32,181 nt of DNA from Rhizobiaceae bacterium (GTDB taxonomy: Bacteria; Pseudomonadota; Alphaproteobacteria; Rhizobiales; Rhizobiaceae): the NCBI GenBank assembly GCA_030065115.1, contig JASJDO010000024.1:1-32181 (forward strand). The letters run 5' to 3'. A program made the translations under genes and the position numbers. Numbering within the stretch: position 1 is the first letter of the stretch; each line of letters starts with the position of its first letter. Shown here piece by piece: positions 23,148 through 31,976 of this stretch. Under the pieces are notes generated by a model. That model was given only the letters and a program-made list of their open reading frames with translations. It searched no databases and had not been told where the DNA came from.

Positions 23148-23186
23148 GGCAAAAGGTGTACAATCTTCATTGGGGAACTATGCAAC

Positions 23187-23209
23187 AAAAAAAGGGACTT
23201 TAGAACTCC
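23187..23209 (-). terminator. Weak terminator-like element between the small gene and cyaC
   Basis: On the minus strand, GGAGTT-CTA-AAGTCC (a six-pair stem with one mismatch) is followed by C and seven Ts (23193-23187). It lies 12 bases after the stop at 23222. If real, it would separate cyaC from the thrS transcript. The stem is weak, so partial termination at most is likely. Confidence 0.35.
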
Positions 23210-23221
23210 GCAATCTGTACA

Positions 23222-23611
23222 TTATCCGCTAATTTTCAGATGTTCTTTTGCTTTTTGAATATCGGTTTGTCTGTGCGGTTTCAGCTCTGCAGCCACGAGA
23301 TGTTTTGGCAACTCCCTCAAACCGACTTCTTTGAGATAACGATCCACTATGTTTTTGTCGATTAGAACCGATCCACTGCCAGCCCAGTGGCGGTCAGAAA
23401 GGTTTTTCTTGATCCCAGAAACCCAATACTCGTCACCCGTTTCACCATCAAAATAGTTGCCTGACATTCCCTGACTGCGTCCAAGTGCCAAACCGTTAGT
23501 ATATATGGTTGAGCCGGTCTTCGAGGTATTTGCTTCGCAAATCCAAGCCGGACCGGTGTCGTTATACCCGGTCTTTAGTTCGACATAGATGAGGCGCCCG
23601 CGACTTATCAC
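23222..23611 (-). CDS. Conserved small protein of unknown function downstream of thrS
   Basis: A 129-residue protein of a widespread uncharacterised type, recognisable by [48 protein letters not shown] and DRHWAGSG. It has no signal peptide or membrane segment; the dense aromatic and glycine content suggests a compact beta-rich fold. The GTG start at 23611 overlaps the thrS stop (GTGA), so translation is probably coupled to thrS. No function can be assigned. Confidence 0.85.
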   Translation of the reverse strand: MISRGRLIYVELKTGYNDTGPAWICEANTSKTGSTIYTNGLALGRSQGMSGNYFDGETGDEYWVSGIKKNLSDRHWAGSGSVLIDKNIVDRYLKEVGLRELPKHLVAAELKPHRQTDIQKAKEHLKISG

Positions 23612-25590
23612 GACTCACGCTTCAAATCAGGCGGGGTCGCTTCTTCTACCAGCGAAGCAATAGCATCATCCAGCGCCATTGGGGTTTGATCCTTTGACCC
23701 AAGGCGGCGGATGTTCACACTGTTTTCTTCAGCTTCCCGCATGCCACAAACCATGATCACCGGCACTTTGGCGAGCGAATGCTCGCGCACCTTGTAGTTG
23801 ATCTTTTCGTTGCGTATATCAGCTTTCGCTTGCAAGCCAGCCTTCTTGAGTTTGGCAACAACCTGCTCCGCATAATCGTTCGCTTCTGATGTAATGGTAG
23901 CAACAACAACCTGTTGAGGTGCCAACCAAAGCGGGAAATGCCCCGCGAAGTTCTCGATCAGGATACCCAGGAAGCGCTCCATGGATCCACAGATTGCGCG
24001 GTGGATCATAACCGGCTGTTTCTTCTCGCTATCACTGTCGATATAGAACGCTCCGAAGCGCTCCGGCAGATTGAAGTCAACTTGTGTTGTGCCACATTGC
24101 CATGTACGCCCGATGGCGTCCTTGAGCGTATATTCGAATTTTGGACCGTAGAACGCGCCCTCGCCTTCATTGATGCCAGTCTTGATTTTGCCACCAGAAT
24201 TTTCTTCGATCTCTTTCAAGACTTCCATCATCACAGCTTCTGCATGATCCCAACTTGCGTCATCACCCACACGCTTTTCAGGACGTGTGGAGAGCAGAAC
24301 GGACATTTCTTCGAAACCAAAATCCTTGTAAACCGAGAGGATCAAATCATTGATCCGCATGCATTCGGCGTGCATTTGTTCTTCGGTACAGAACACATGC
24401 GCATCATCCTGCGTGAAGCCCCGCACACGCATCAAGCCATGCAAGGCACCAGATGGCTCATACCTGTGTACATTGCCAAACTCTGCGAGGCGCACCGGCA
24501 TTTCCCGATAAGAACGCAATCCGTGTTTGAAGATTTGCACGTGTCCGGGACAGTTCATCGGCTTGATCGCAAACACCCGATGATCTGCCTCTTCATCATC
24601 TTCATTCACTAGAGCATGTGCTGATTTCACCGCAAACATGTTCTCATTATACCAGCCCCAGTGACCAGAGGTTTCCCACAGAGACTTGTCGAGAATTTGC
24701 GGCGCGTTGACTTCTTCATAAGTGCCATCAAGACGGCGACGCATATAGTTCACCAAAGACTGGAATACGCGCCATCCCTTGGAGTGCCAGAACACGACGC
24801 CGGGCCCCTCTTCCTGGAAATGGAACAGGTCCATTTCACGTCCCAGCTTGCGGTGGTCGCGTTTTTCTGCCTCTTCGCGCATGAAGAGATATTGCTTTAG
24901 TTCCTTCTCGTCCCGCCAAGCTGTGCCGTAAATGCGGGTGAGCATGGCATTATTGGAATCACCGCGCCAGTAAGCGCCAGCGACGCTCATCAGTTTGAAT
25001 GCACTACCCACATCGCCTGTTGAACGCATGTGAGGGCCACGACACAAATCGAGCCACTCGCCCTGCTTGTAAATTTTCAGGGTCTGATCATCAGGGATCG
25101 CATCGACAAGCTCGACCTTATAACTTTCGCCCTTAGACGCGAAATATTCCTTGGCCTGATCGCGGGTCCATTCTTCTTTGGTGAACTTGTCATTGCGCGC
25201 AATAATCTGACGCATTTTCTTTTCGATGACTGGAAGGTCTTCCGGCGTGAAGGGCTCATTGCGAGCAAAATCGTAGTAGAAACCATTTTCAATTACCGGC
25301 CCGATGGTGACCTGTGTTCCAGGCCACAATTCCTGTACCGCTTCAGCAAGCACATGCGCACAGTCATGGCGAATCAGTTCCAGCGCATGTTCATCTGAAC
25401 GCATGACCAATTCAATAGCGCCGCTTTTTTCAATCGGGTCACCAAGATCGCGCACTTCACCATCGATTGCATAGGCAAGCGATTTTTTAGCGAGGGATTT
25501 TGCGATTGATTCAGCAACTTCCAGACCGGTTACACCAGCAGGGAATTCTCGTGCGTTGCCATCAGGAAATGTAAGGGAAATCTGTGCCAT
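23608..25590 (-). CDS. thrS: Threonine--tRNA ligase
   Basis: Charges tRNA-Thr with threonine in the cytoplasm. The ATG at 25590 ([19 protein letters not shown]) gives 660 residues; a TTG three codons upstream is too close to the AAAGGA ribosome-binding site. The order is an N-terminal TGS domain (about 1-62), an editing domain with [11 protein letters not shown], a class II catalytic core with [11 protein letters not shown] and [20 protein letters not shown], and an anticodon-binding domain from about [11 protein letters not shown]. All expected domains are present. A small hairpin CCCGC/GCGGG (25614-25631) lies just upstream of its ribosome-binding site. The stop overlaps the next gene. Confidence 0.97.
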   Translation of the reverse strand: MAQISLTFPDGNAREFPAGVTGLEVAESIAKSLAKKSLAYAIDGEVRDLGDPIEKSGAIELVMRSDEHALELIRHDCAHVLAEAVQELWPGTQVTIGPVIENGFYYDFARNEPFTPEDLPVIEKKMRQIIARNDKFTKEEWTRDQAKEYFASKGESYKVELVDAIPDDQTLKIYKQGEWLDLCRGPHMRSTGDVGSAFKLMSVAGAYWRGDSNNAMLTRIYGTAWRDEKELKQYLFMREEAEKRDHRKLGREMDLFHFQEEGPGVVFWHSKGWRVFQSLVNYMRRRLDGTYEEVNAPQILDKSLWETSGHWGWYNENMFAVKSAHALVNEDDEEADHRVFAIKPMNCPGHVQIFKHGLRSYREMPVRLAEFGNVHRYEPSGALHGLMRVRGFTQDDAHVFCTEEQMHAECMRINDLILSVYKDFGFEEMSVLLSTRPEKRVGDDASWDHAEAVMMEVLKEIEENSGGKIKTGINEGEGAFYGPKFEYTLKDAIGRTWQCGTTQVDFNLPERFGAFYIDSDSEKKQPVMIHRAICGSMERFLGILIENFAGHFPLWLAPQQVVVATITSEANDYAEQVVAKLKKAGLQAKADIRNEKINYKVREHSLAKVPVIMVCGMREAEENSVNIRRLGSKDQTPMALDDAIASLVEEATPPDLKRES

Positions 25591-25705
25591 ATCGGGCAAA
25601 TCCTTTCTCCAATCCCGCCTACGAATGCGGGTGGTCGAATCATAACTTTGACCCAGTGTTTAAGAGATTTGTATCGCAGTTACAACCTCGGAAAAGGCTA
25701 ACCGC

Positions 25706-26455
25706 TTATGGGTTTGCTCCGGCAAGTCGTGGAGATGTTTTTTTCAGATCATCTTCTGCCGTCAGCTCTTTTTCTCTCGCATTGGACCTGTGTTCCATGC
25801 GCCAGACCAAACAGCCAAATATAGCAATCAAAATCGCAATACCTGCTACCATCAACCATCCTGCCGGGGTTATTGCTCCGGCACCGATTCCGGATGATTG
25901 ATTAACGGCATATGCAACTACACTTAATGGGAAAGTCGCGACACCGGCAAACCGTGCAACGCTGCGCCAGAAGGCCGTGGTTGGTTTCCCGACAACAAAG
26001 TGCGTCGATTGATCAACCCGTGCTGTCTTAGGCACTAGTGCATTGAAATCGTTTGCTGGCGGCCAGAAGTCCGGATGCAAATCACGTGAAAACTCATCCC
26101 GATACAGAGCTTTTGTTTTCTTGTATTTGGACAAAATGGATGCAGGATCCGCACCTCGCTCACCCACAGGATTGTGATGCAATTGCTTGCCGGCAATTTT
26201 GCAAAATGTGCCCCAATAGTGGCGGGTATCGGAGAGATGTAGTCGCCAGACCTGTTCAACAACGTCCGACGGTACCAGGTCTCGGTCAGACACAGCACTC
26301 AGATACATAAAACGTTTGTACTCACGAATAGCGCGCTGGGCGAAGCTCAATGTCCAGTTGTTCTCGGCAGCAAGATGAGCAGAAAAAGGCTTGCCGATGG
26401 CAAGAGAGTCAAACTCAACCTTCTCGATCTTTTCCCAAAGCTCGGGATGTATCAT
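25706..26455 (-). CDS. Membrane-anchored protein with a DUF1399-like N-terminal region
   Basis: A 249-residue protein of unknown function. The N-terminal soluble part has VVEQVWRLHLSDTRHYWGTF near residues 65-84, then LHHNPVGERG and YRDEFSRDLHPDFWPP, a pattern seen in glycine-rich/DUF1399-like proteins. Two transmembrane helices follow, roughly residues 163-185 and 195-217 (GWLMVAGIAILIAIFGCLVW), and a charged C-terminal tail. The conserved W/H-rich motif could bind a metal or heme, but this is speculation. It lies 86 bases after the ferric-reductase-like gene and 115 bases before thrS. Confidence 0.8.
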   Translation of the reverse strand: MIHPELWEKIEKVEFDSLAIGKPFSAHLAAENNWTLSFAQRAIREYKRFMYLSAVSDRDLVPSDVVEQVWRLHLSDTRHYWGTFCKIAGKQLHHNPVGERGADPASILSKYKKTKALYRDEFSRDLHPDFWPPANDFNALVPKTARVDQSTHFVVGKPTTAFWRSVARFAGVATFPLSVVAYAVNQSSGIGAGAITPAGWLMVAGIAILIAIFGCLVWRMEHRSNAREKELTAEDDLKKTSPRLAGANP

Positions 26456-26541
26456 TAGCTCATTCCAGCTTACTGCAGTTTAATCACCGCAGGCACACTA
26501 TCAAACAAGGTGAATGGAGTTATTAACGCAGAACGCCCGTC

Positions 26542-27147
26542 TTAGCCTTTGGCAAACAAAGGGTAAACTCGCAGGGCTATGTGAACAGCCTTTGCAATCG
26601 CAAGGGGAATGATCCACATCATTGCATCATGAACAAAGAAATCCAGTAGTAGCCAGTGCCACAGAGCCGCAATTGCAACAATGTATGATAATCTTTGTAG
26701 GTTTTTCCAGTGCTTCCCAAGCGTTCGAATGCCCCACTGATTTGAGAAAACTGATATCAAGACAAACAGGATCATCGCAATCCAACCCGTTGCAAATTGC
26801 AGATCAAGCGATTCCAGCCAAACAAGTTCCCAATCCCATGCGACATATCGCAGATACAGAACAGTGTGAATCAATGCATACAAAGCTGCCGCAAGCCCAA
26901 AATATTTACGCTTTGCCAACAACCATCGGCTGATGGCCTTTCCAGTATCAAACGGTTTCAGGAGAAGCGTCACAGGCGTGATCGCTAGTGTGGCGACTAG
27001 CAATTGAATCGAAAGAACACCAGACGCCTGCATCATTTCCGGATAGTAGTAATATCCAGGAAACAGCAAGTCATAGATGAACGGTGGCGACGGTATTGCC
27101 AGCAAGAACCAGAGCAAATAGCGCGAATGAATTAGATTATGAATCAA
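26542..27147 (-). CDS. Ferric reductase-like/MsrQ-like heme membrane protein
   Basis: A 201-residue integral membrane protein with about six hydrophobic helices and conserved histidines in ALYALIHTVLYLRY and AIAALWHWLLLDFF, as in the ferric reductase-like transmembrane domain (YedZ/MsrQ). MsrQ passes electrons from quinones or flavin to the periplasmic methionine sulfoxide reductase MsrP. No msrP gene lies in this window, so the electron acceptor is unknown. The start is a TTG at 27147, two bases after the asparaginase stop, with GGCGGA upstream; the next Met is deep in the protein. Tight spacing suggests co-translation with the asparaginase gene. Confidence 0.78.
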   Translation of the reverse strand: MIHNLIHSRYLLWFLLAIPSPPFIYDLLFPGYYYYPEMMQASGVLSIQLLVATLAITPVTLLLKPFDTGKAISRWLLAKRKYFGLAAALYALIHTVLYLRYVAWDWELVWLESLDLQFATGWIAMILFVLISVFSNQWGIRTLGKHWKNLQRLSYIVAIAALWHWLLLDFFVHDAMMWIIPLAIAKAVHIALRVYPLFAKG

Positions 27148-27149
27148 AT

Positions 27150-28148
27150 TTATTCCGCCACCTGAACCAAACCGACATTAAATCCGTTCCAGTTAGTCAG
27201 AACGGCCTGGCTAATGGGTTTCAATGCAGCAATTTCGGCACTATTTAGAGTGAGATATTTCTCGACCAAGTTTGCGACAGCCACTTCCACGGCACGAAAA
27301 TTCCCATCCCGCGACTTCATGGCAATGCCATAGCCCAATTCGGGAATACTTGCCGTATAAACACCCTCGGCACCCACCTTTACAAATACCCTGCCGGGTA
27401 CCGCATTCATCAATTTCGTACACACCCGATCAGTTCCGGCCACCATAAATGGCTCGTTCATGCAAGCATCGCGTAACCTTACCATTGCCTTGGAGCGCTC
27501 TGGACCAGGGTCTTCTCCGACGCCAAAACGAGCAAATGCCGATGCCAGATGCGATAAAGGAATTTTGTATGTCGGGATCGAACATCCATCGATGCCATGG
27601 TTTTCCTCATCATGCCGAGAATGAGTAGTCGCAGTCAAAACAGCTGCTATTTCGCGCTGAACCGGATGGTTCAGCTTGATATAATCACTAACCGGTAAGT
27701 CAGAATGTTTGGCGAAGGCAACAAAACCGGCATGTTTTCCGGAGCAATTGTTATAAATTGCCGTGACTGTGGTCTCTGAACGAACCAAATCCGCTTGGTC
27801 TTCTGTTCTTTTTGGAAGTTGGGCACCACATTCGAGACATTTTTCTTCGAGGCCGGCCAATGCAAGCATTTCTTGCGCGCAGTTGACATGTTCAGGTTCG
27901 CCATTGTGAGAGGCGCAGGCCAATGCCAGATGTTTATCGCAAAACCCGAATGCGTCTGCAGCGCCACTTTCGACCAAAGGTATTGCCTGCAGCGCTTTTA
28001 TGGCTGAACGGGGAAAAATCCGCTTATCCGTTTCTCCGTAGGCATCCACCAGCGCACCTTTTGCATCTGTAACAACGCAATCAATCCCATGGGTACTCTC
28101 GACGTGACCACCGCGTGTGACGGTCACCAACATCGGATCATGTTTCAT
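27150..28148 (-). CDS. L-asparaginase, Rhizobium etli (class 3) type
   Basis: Hydrolyses L-asparagine to aspartate and ammonia. It belongs to the R. etli-type family, unrelated to the E. coli enzymes and resembling serine beta-lactamase-type hydrolases. All expected residues are visible with the same numbering as the R. etli enzyme: Ser48 and Lys51 in FPRSAIKALQ, Ser80 and His81 in CASHNGE, and metal ligands Cys135 and Lys138 in NNCSGKHAG and Cys189 in DGCSIP. Lys257 in FVKVGAEGVY is likely the other catalytic lysine. It has 332 residues, normal length. The ATG at 28148 overlaps the yidD stop (TAATG), so the two are coupled. Confidence 0.95.
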   Translation of the reverse strand: MKHDPMLVTVTRGGHVESTHGIDCVVTDAKGALVDAYGETDKRIFPRSAIKALQAIPLVESGAADAFGFCDKHLALACASHNGEPEHVNCAQEMLALAGLEEKCLECGAQLPKRTEDQADLVRSETTVTAIYNNCSGKHAGFVAFAKHSDLPVSDYIKLNHPVQREIAAVLTATTHSRHDEENHGIDGCSIPTYKIPLSHLASAFARFGVGEDPGPERSKAMVRLRDACMNEPFMVAGTDRVCTKLMNAVPGRVFVKVGAEGVYTASIPELGYGIAMKSRDGNFRAVEVAVANLVEKYLTLNSAEIAALKPISQAVLTNWNGFNVGLVQVAE

Positions 28149-28501
28149 TATGCTGAGTTCTTTCCGGAATCTGGAACAGGATCATGCCCGCTTGTCCCCC
28201 AAGGATTGCACTTTCCAACCCGGATCAGTGTCAACCAACCGCCTCGCAGCAGGCCGTGACGAGCGATTGCCTCGTAACCGTATTCAGAACAGGTTGGTAG
28301 GTGGCGGCAAGAGTTTCCGATGAACCCCGACAGGGTGAGCTGGTACAAGCGAATGAGACCAATGCCAACCAGGCGGCCTGGTGTTTTTGGCCATCGCCCT
28401 TGCCAGTTTCGTGAGTGCCGTTTCTTTGAGTCTTTTGAATCACTTGTCGTCACTGGCTGACAAGACGAATCAACCATTTGATCCTTGGAATTTTGCTTCA
28501 T
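28148..28501 (-). CDS. yidD: Membrane protein insertion efficiency factor YidD
   Basis: Small peripheral membrane protein that aids YidC/Sec-dependent insertion. It has 117 residues. The signature is CRHLPTCSEYGYEAIARHG near residues 65-83, followed by GGWLTLIRVGKCNPWGTSGH. The first 35 residues are a polar, probably disordered extension not found in the shortest homologues. YidD usually sits beside rnpA and yidC; here it lies between an IscU-like gene and asparaginase, an arrangement I associate with Hyphomicrobiales. Both its start and stop overlap neighbours as TAATG. Confidence 0.95.
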   Translation of the reverse strand: MKQNSKDQMVDSSCQPVTTSDSKDSKKRHSRNWQGRWPKTPGRLVGIGLIRLYQLTLSGFIGNSCRHLPTCSEYGYEAIARHGLLRGGWLTLIRVGKCNPWGTSGHDPVPDSGKNSA

Positions 28502-28944
28502 TATTCAGCTGCTTGCCTAACCGCATCTATTTGATCAAGGCAGTCAACAACTGCATCAAACGTCAAAAGTGTTGAAGCGTGACGGGCTTTGTAGTCCCGT
28601 ACAGGTTCCAGAAACTTAAAATCTTCAAATTTGCCGTCAGGAGCTGCACCATTTTCTTTTAACATGGCATAGGCCTGCTTTTTCAACTCCCGCAGTTCGC
28701 CTGCTGTCGCTCCCACTACCACGCGCGCCATGATAGAAGAAGACGCTTGGCCCAGTGCACATGCCTTCACCTTGTGAGAAAAATCCGAAACCTGGTCTCC
28801 ATCCATTTTCAAAAACACCTCGACAGTCGAACCGCACAGTTTTGAGTGCGCCTTTGCGCGTGCATCGAAGTCTTCAAGTTCTCCTATACGCTCAATATTT
28901 CCCGCATATTCCAGGATTTTAGCATTATAGACGGAGTCAAGCAC
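28501..28944 (-). CDS. IscU/SufU-like iron-sulfur scaffold family protein lacking the third cysteine
   Basis: A 147-residue member of the NifU_N/IscU-like family. It retains Cys37 (SKLCGSTVEVF) and Cys62 (KACALGQASSS), two of three cluster ligands. The third site, normally a KCA-type cysteine, reads ARHASTLLTFDA, with Ala123 in the ligand position; a cysteine at 135 is elsewhere on the helix. The canonical Asp after the first cysteine (CGD) is Ser39. It may bind zinc, transfer sulfur or have another role instead of acting as a full scaffold. The start is GTG at 28944 with GAGGGTG upstream. It is the first gene of a coupled run (yidD, asparaginase, MsrQ-like) and is divergent from folE. Confidence 0.87.
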   Translation of the reverse strand: MLDSVYNAKILEYAGNIERIGELEDFDARAKAHSKLCGSTVEVFLKMDGDQVSDFSHKVKACALGQASSSIMARVVVGATAGELRELKKQAYAMLKENGAAPDGKFEDFKFLEPVRDYKARHASTLLTFDAVVDCLDQIDAVRQAAE

Positions 28945-29090
28945 GGTCGTTCACCCTCAGTTCAGCATTGGAAACGTACTATATTAGCTCAAATATAGGC
29001 ACATGATCACATTTCGTCGATAATTATGTGATTTAGTTGATCGCGCAAAGTGTTGAGGAAAAAAATATTTGCACTATGTTTGAGATTGTC

Positions 29091-29226
29091 AGGTCACCGT
29101 GCCGGACGGAGATTACCTCCCGAAAGCCCCGGAACCCGGCCAAAGCCATACATCCATGGTCCTGGTTGGAAAAGGACAAACTGGTAAACGGCTGCGACTG
29201 GTCCGAAACGACATTATGACGCGGAG
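29091..29226 (+). promoter_or_regulatory. Candidate THF-II (folE-motif) riboswitch upstream of folE
   Basis: The leader contains GCCGG (29101-29105) pairing with CCGGC (29136-29140) around an inner hairpin GGAG-ATTAC-CTCC (29108-29120) and an A/G-rich internal strand CGAAAGCCCC. A second hairpin GTCCT/AGGAC lies at 29159-29177. CTCC at 29117-29120 could alternatively pair with the folE Shine-Dalgarno GGAG (29223-29226), and GGAC at 29174 could pair with GTCC near 29200. Alphaproteobacterial folE genes are known to carry the tetrahydrofolate-sensing folE motif (THF-II). Assignment is by position, lineage and fold; I have not aligned it to the Rfam model. Confidence 0.55.
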
Positions 29227-29233
29227 TTAACCA

Positions 29234-29890
29234 ATGGCCAATCGGGAGATTAGCATGGATGCTATTGTCGACAGTTTAAAGAAAATTGATACCCGTAAAG
29301 TACTTCCCAAAGAGGAGCGTCCTTCCCGTGAGGAAGCAGAAGACGCGGTTCGAGTTCTCATCAAGTGGATGGGTGAAGATGTAAATCGCGAGGGATTGCT
29401 CGATACGCCGAAGCGGGTTGCCAAAGCCTATCTCGAGCTTTTTGGCGGTTATGATCTGGATGCAAAAGAAGTCCTTGGCCGAACCTTCGAAGAGGTAGGC
29501 GGTTATGAGGATATGGTTCTTGTTCGCGATATCCCGTTCCATTCGCACTGCGAACATCACATGGTTCCAATCATCGGCAAGGCTCATGTAGCCTATTTGC
29601 CTGATGGTTGTGTGCTTGGACTGTCAAAAGTGGCTCGTACGGTCGACATTTTTGCAAAACGGTTGCAAACGCAGGAAAACATGACTGCGCAGATTGCCCA
29701 TACAATCGACGATGCGCTACAACCCCGCGGTGTGGCCGTTATGATTGAGGCCGAACACATGTGCATGGCGATGCGTGGCATCCGCAAACAGGGCTCAACC
29801 ACCATGACTACAACGTATACTGGTGCATTCCACAATAGCCCAGAAGAACAGCAAAATTTCTTCGCCATGTTGCGCATGGGCCGCGATTGA
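29234..29890 (+). CDS. folE: GTP cyclohydrolase I (type IA)
   Basis: Converts GTP to 7,8-dihydroneopterin triphosphate, the first step of tetrahydrofolate synthesis and of other pterins and queuosine-type bases. It has 218 residues, start ATG 29234 with GGAG seven bases upstream. The zinc ligands Cys106 and His109 lie in [10 protein letters not shown] and Cys177 in [11 protein letters not shown], matching E. coli C110, H113 and C181. [20 protein letters not shown] is the active-site helix and strand. An intrinsic terminator-like hairpin follows the stop. A structured leader suggests folate-responsive control. Confidence 0.97.
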   Translation: MANREISMDAIVDSLKKIDTRKVLPKEERPSREEAEDAVRVLIKWMGEDVNREGLLDTPKRVAKAYLELFGGYDLDAKEVLGRTFEEVGGYEDMVLVRDIPFHSHCEHHMVPIIGKAHVAYLPDGCVLGLSKVARTVDIFAKRLQTQENMTAQIAHTIDDALQPRGVAVMIEAEHMCMAMRGIRKQGSTTMTTTYTGAFHNSPEEQQNFFAMLRMGRD

Positions 29891-29897
29891 TCCATAA

Positions 29898-29926
29898 ATC
29901 GCCGGAACCCAATTCCGGTGATTTTT
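29898..29926 (+). terminator. Hairpin between folE and hisI, terminator-like and covering the hisI ribosome-binding site
   Basis: ATCGCCGGAA (29898-29907), loop CCCAA, then TTCCGGTGAT (29913-29922) form a ten-pair stem with one wobble, followed by TTTT directly before the hisI ATG at 29927. The likely hisI Shine-Dalgarno GGTGA lies inside the 3' arm. It could terminate folE transcription partially, or mask hisI initiation. Both readings are inference. Confidence 0.65.
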
Positions 29927-30331
29927 ATGGCTTCCAAACTAAGTGAACACGAACGGGACCAGCTTGAAAATGGCTCGTCTTTTACTCCAAAATTTAGCTC
30001 TGACGGACTGGTTACCGCTGTTGCTCAAGATGCAACCAGCGGCGAGATATTGATGCTCGCACACATGAATTCGGAAGCAATCGACAAGACAATAGAAACC
30101 GGAAAAGCGCATTTTTGGAGCCGATCACGGGGCAAACTCTGGATGAAGGGGGAAACATCCGGCAATACATTGGATATTGTCGAGATCCTCACCGATTGCG
30201 ATCAGGATGCCATTGTCATGAAAGTGAACCTCAACGGGAAAGGCGCATGCCATACTGGACGGCGCAGCTGTTTCTATCGAAAGGTTCGAAGCGACTCGCC
30301 AACTGTAAAGCTCGTGCACATTGACGAATAG
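29927..30331 (+). CDS. hisI: Phosphoribosyl-AMP cyclohydrolase
   Basis: Catalyses the third step of histidine biosynthesis, opening the purine ring of phosphoribosyl-AMP. It has 134 residues, the single-domain form without HisE. WSRSRGKLWMKGETSGN, the magnesium-binding DCDQDA and the zinc-binding GACHTGRRSCFYR are all intact. The ATG at 29927 is preferred over the GTG at 29918, which sits inside the hairpin stem. The stop is three bases before the LysE-type gene. Linkage of hisI to folE is common in Hyphomicrobiales. Confidence 0.96.
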   Translation: MASKLSEHERDQLENGSSFTPKFSSDGLVTAVAQDATSGEILMLAHMNSEAIDKTIETGKAHFWSRSRGKLWMKGETSGNTLDIVEILTDCDQDAIVMKVNLNGKGACHTGRRSCFYRKVRSDSPTVKLVHIDE

Positions 30332-30334
30332 CCG

Positions 30335-30922
30335 ATGCTCGATTTTGCCCTGGCCTGTATATTTCTGATCATAACTCCCGGTCCGGGTGTGTTGAGTGTC
30401 GCAGGTGTTGGTTCCGGGTTTGGATTCGCCGCTGGCAGCAGATATTTGTGGGGCCTTTGTCTAGGAAATCTCATGGTTGGGCTTGCGGTTGTTTCCGGAC
30501 TTGCAGCAGCCGTTTTTGCCATTCCCTATATTCGCGAGATTTTACTCGTACTTTCAGTCGCATATATGGTGTACCTCGCTGCAAAAGTTGCTTTTGCCGG
30601 TAGCAAAATCAGATTTATTGAAGCGACAAATTCGCCACGTTTTCTGGACGGAATAGCGCTTCAGGCGATCAATCCGAAAGCCTATGTAGCCAACACGGTT
30701 TTGTTTACAGGTTTCAGTTTCCTGCCCGATCAACTAGCCACGGAAATTGCACTTAAGTTGATTATTTGGACATTGATCTGGATTCCAATTCACTTTGCCT
30801 GGCTTGTTGCTGGCATCAGCCTGAGACGAATGCAGTTGGCAGAGCGTACTCAGCGGGCAATCAACATGTTCATGGCGCTGTCCATGTTGTTTGTCGTCGG
30901 ACTGGCGCTGACAAGTCGCTGA
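30335..30922 (+). CDS. LysE/RhtB family exporter
   Basis: A 195-residue inner-membrane protein of the LysE/RhtB amino-acid and metabolite exporter superfamily. The N-terminal IITPGPGVLSVAGVGSGFGF is the family signature (TPGP near residues 14-17). About five to six hydrophobic helices follow, with the FLDGIALQAINPKAYVANTV loop (the conserved NPKA) near residues 105-124. Export substrate cannot be told. No clear ribosome-binding site precedes the ATG, and only three bases separate it from hisI, so coupling is likely. Confidence 0.93.
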   Translation: MLDFALACIFLIITPGPGVLSVAGVGSGFGFAAGSRYLWGLCLGNLMVGLAVVSGLAAAVFAIPYIREILLVLSVAYMVYLAAKVAFAGSKIRFIEATNSPRFLDGIALQAINPKAYVANTVLFTGFSFLPDQLATEIALKLIIWTLIWIPIHFAWLVAGISLRRMQLAERTQRAINMFMALSMLFVVGLALTSR

Positions 30923-31088
30923 AATAGAAAATCGCTGTTTATAGTTTGAAGTGTGAGGTTTTGCTCATCCTCAGGCATGGAAATTGCATTAAGGTTTGTA
31001 TGTTAAGCTAACAAGACTTCGATGGTTTCGCCACCAATTCGCCCGGTTTCCCGCTTAACAGGCGATCTGGCGGCAGGGACAGGTGATT

Positions 31089-31976
31089 ATGACGCAGAAA
31101 AACGCCAATGTTGTTGAGTTTCCAAGTCAGGCAAAAAGCGCGGAAACAAGCAACGCTGTCGCGGGTTCGGAAACTGAAAACAAGTTGAATCTAGCTGCTA
31201 CCGGCCAACCGCAAACCGGTATTGCGCTTGCACTAGGCGGAGGCGCGGCTCGCGGCTGGTCACATATTGGAGTTTTACGCGCGATAGACGAGGCAAAGAT
31301 TCCCGTCAGCATGATTGCCGGAACTTCTATCGGAGCCTTGGTTGGTGGGTGCTATTTGGCCGGCAAGCTTGATGCGCTGGAAGAGTTTGCGCGATCCATC
31401 ACCCGACGCAACATCTTACGCTATATGGATTTTGCGTTTCGGGCTTCCGGTTTGATTTCCGGCATGCGTCTGGCTGAACGCATGGAAGATGAAATCGGTC
31501 ATCTGAATATTGAAGATCTCGACAGGCGTTTCATCGCGATTGCTACCGATATCAATAGCGGAAACGAGATCTGGCTGGAGAATGGAAGCCTCGTGTCGGC
31601 GATCCGTGCATCTTATGCACTCCCTGGCGTGTTTGAGCCGGTGTCCCATTTAGGGCGAATGATGGTCGATGGCGCGCTTGTAAATCCCGTTCCTGTTTCG
31701 GCTTGCAGGGCATTCGAACAAAAACTGGTTCTCGCCGTCAATCTAAGCAGCGAAGTGTTCGGCAGGTCCGCAATTGTGAGATCGTCATCTATTTCTTGCG
31801 AGAATCGGTCGCATGCCCCCACACTCGAGGATAATGCGGGATTAGCATCATGGTTCACCTTCACGAAGAACCAAAACACCATCTCATCCCAAAACCGCTC
31901 GCGTCTTGGCGTTACTGGCGTAATGATTGAAGCGTTCAACATTATTCAGGATAAAATCGTCCGTTCACGCCTCGCG
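31089..31976 (+). CDS. Patatin-like phospholipase (RssA-like), 3' end chimeric
   Basis: A patatin-family serine hydrolase. The oxyanion motif GGGAARGWSHIG, the nucleophile GTSIGA (GXSXG) and the catalytic DGA in MVDGALVNPVPVS are all present. The start is ATG 31089 with AGG five bases upstream; a GTG two codons earlier is possible. After residue 296 (SRLA, base 31976) the plus strand becomes false. The native continuation is on the minus strand of 32078-31977 and reads in frame GDPPDFSIRPQLKNIGL then DFHKASEAIEQGYEVA. The open frame to 32090 is therefore artefactual. In the 166 bases upstream I see only a small TGAGG/CCTCA repeat. Confidence 0.92.

Noticed and set aside
29037-29219. 60-residue open frame in the folE leader
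   Set aside because: It has no ribosome-binding site, its composition is unlike nearby proteins, and it coincides with the RNA stem structures.
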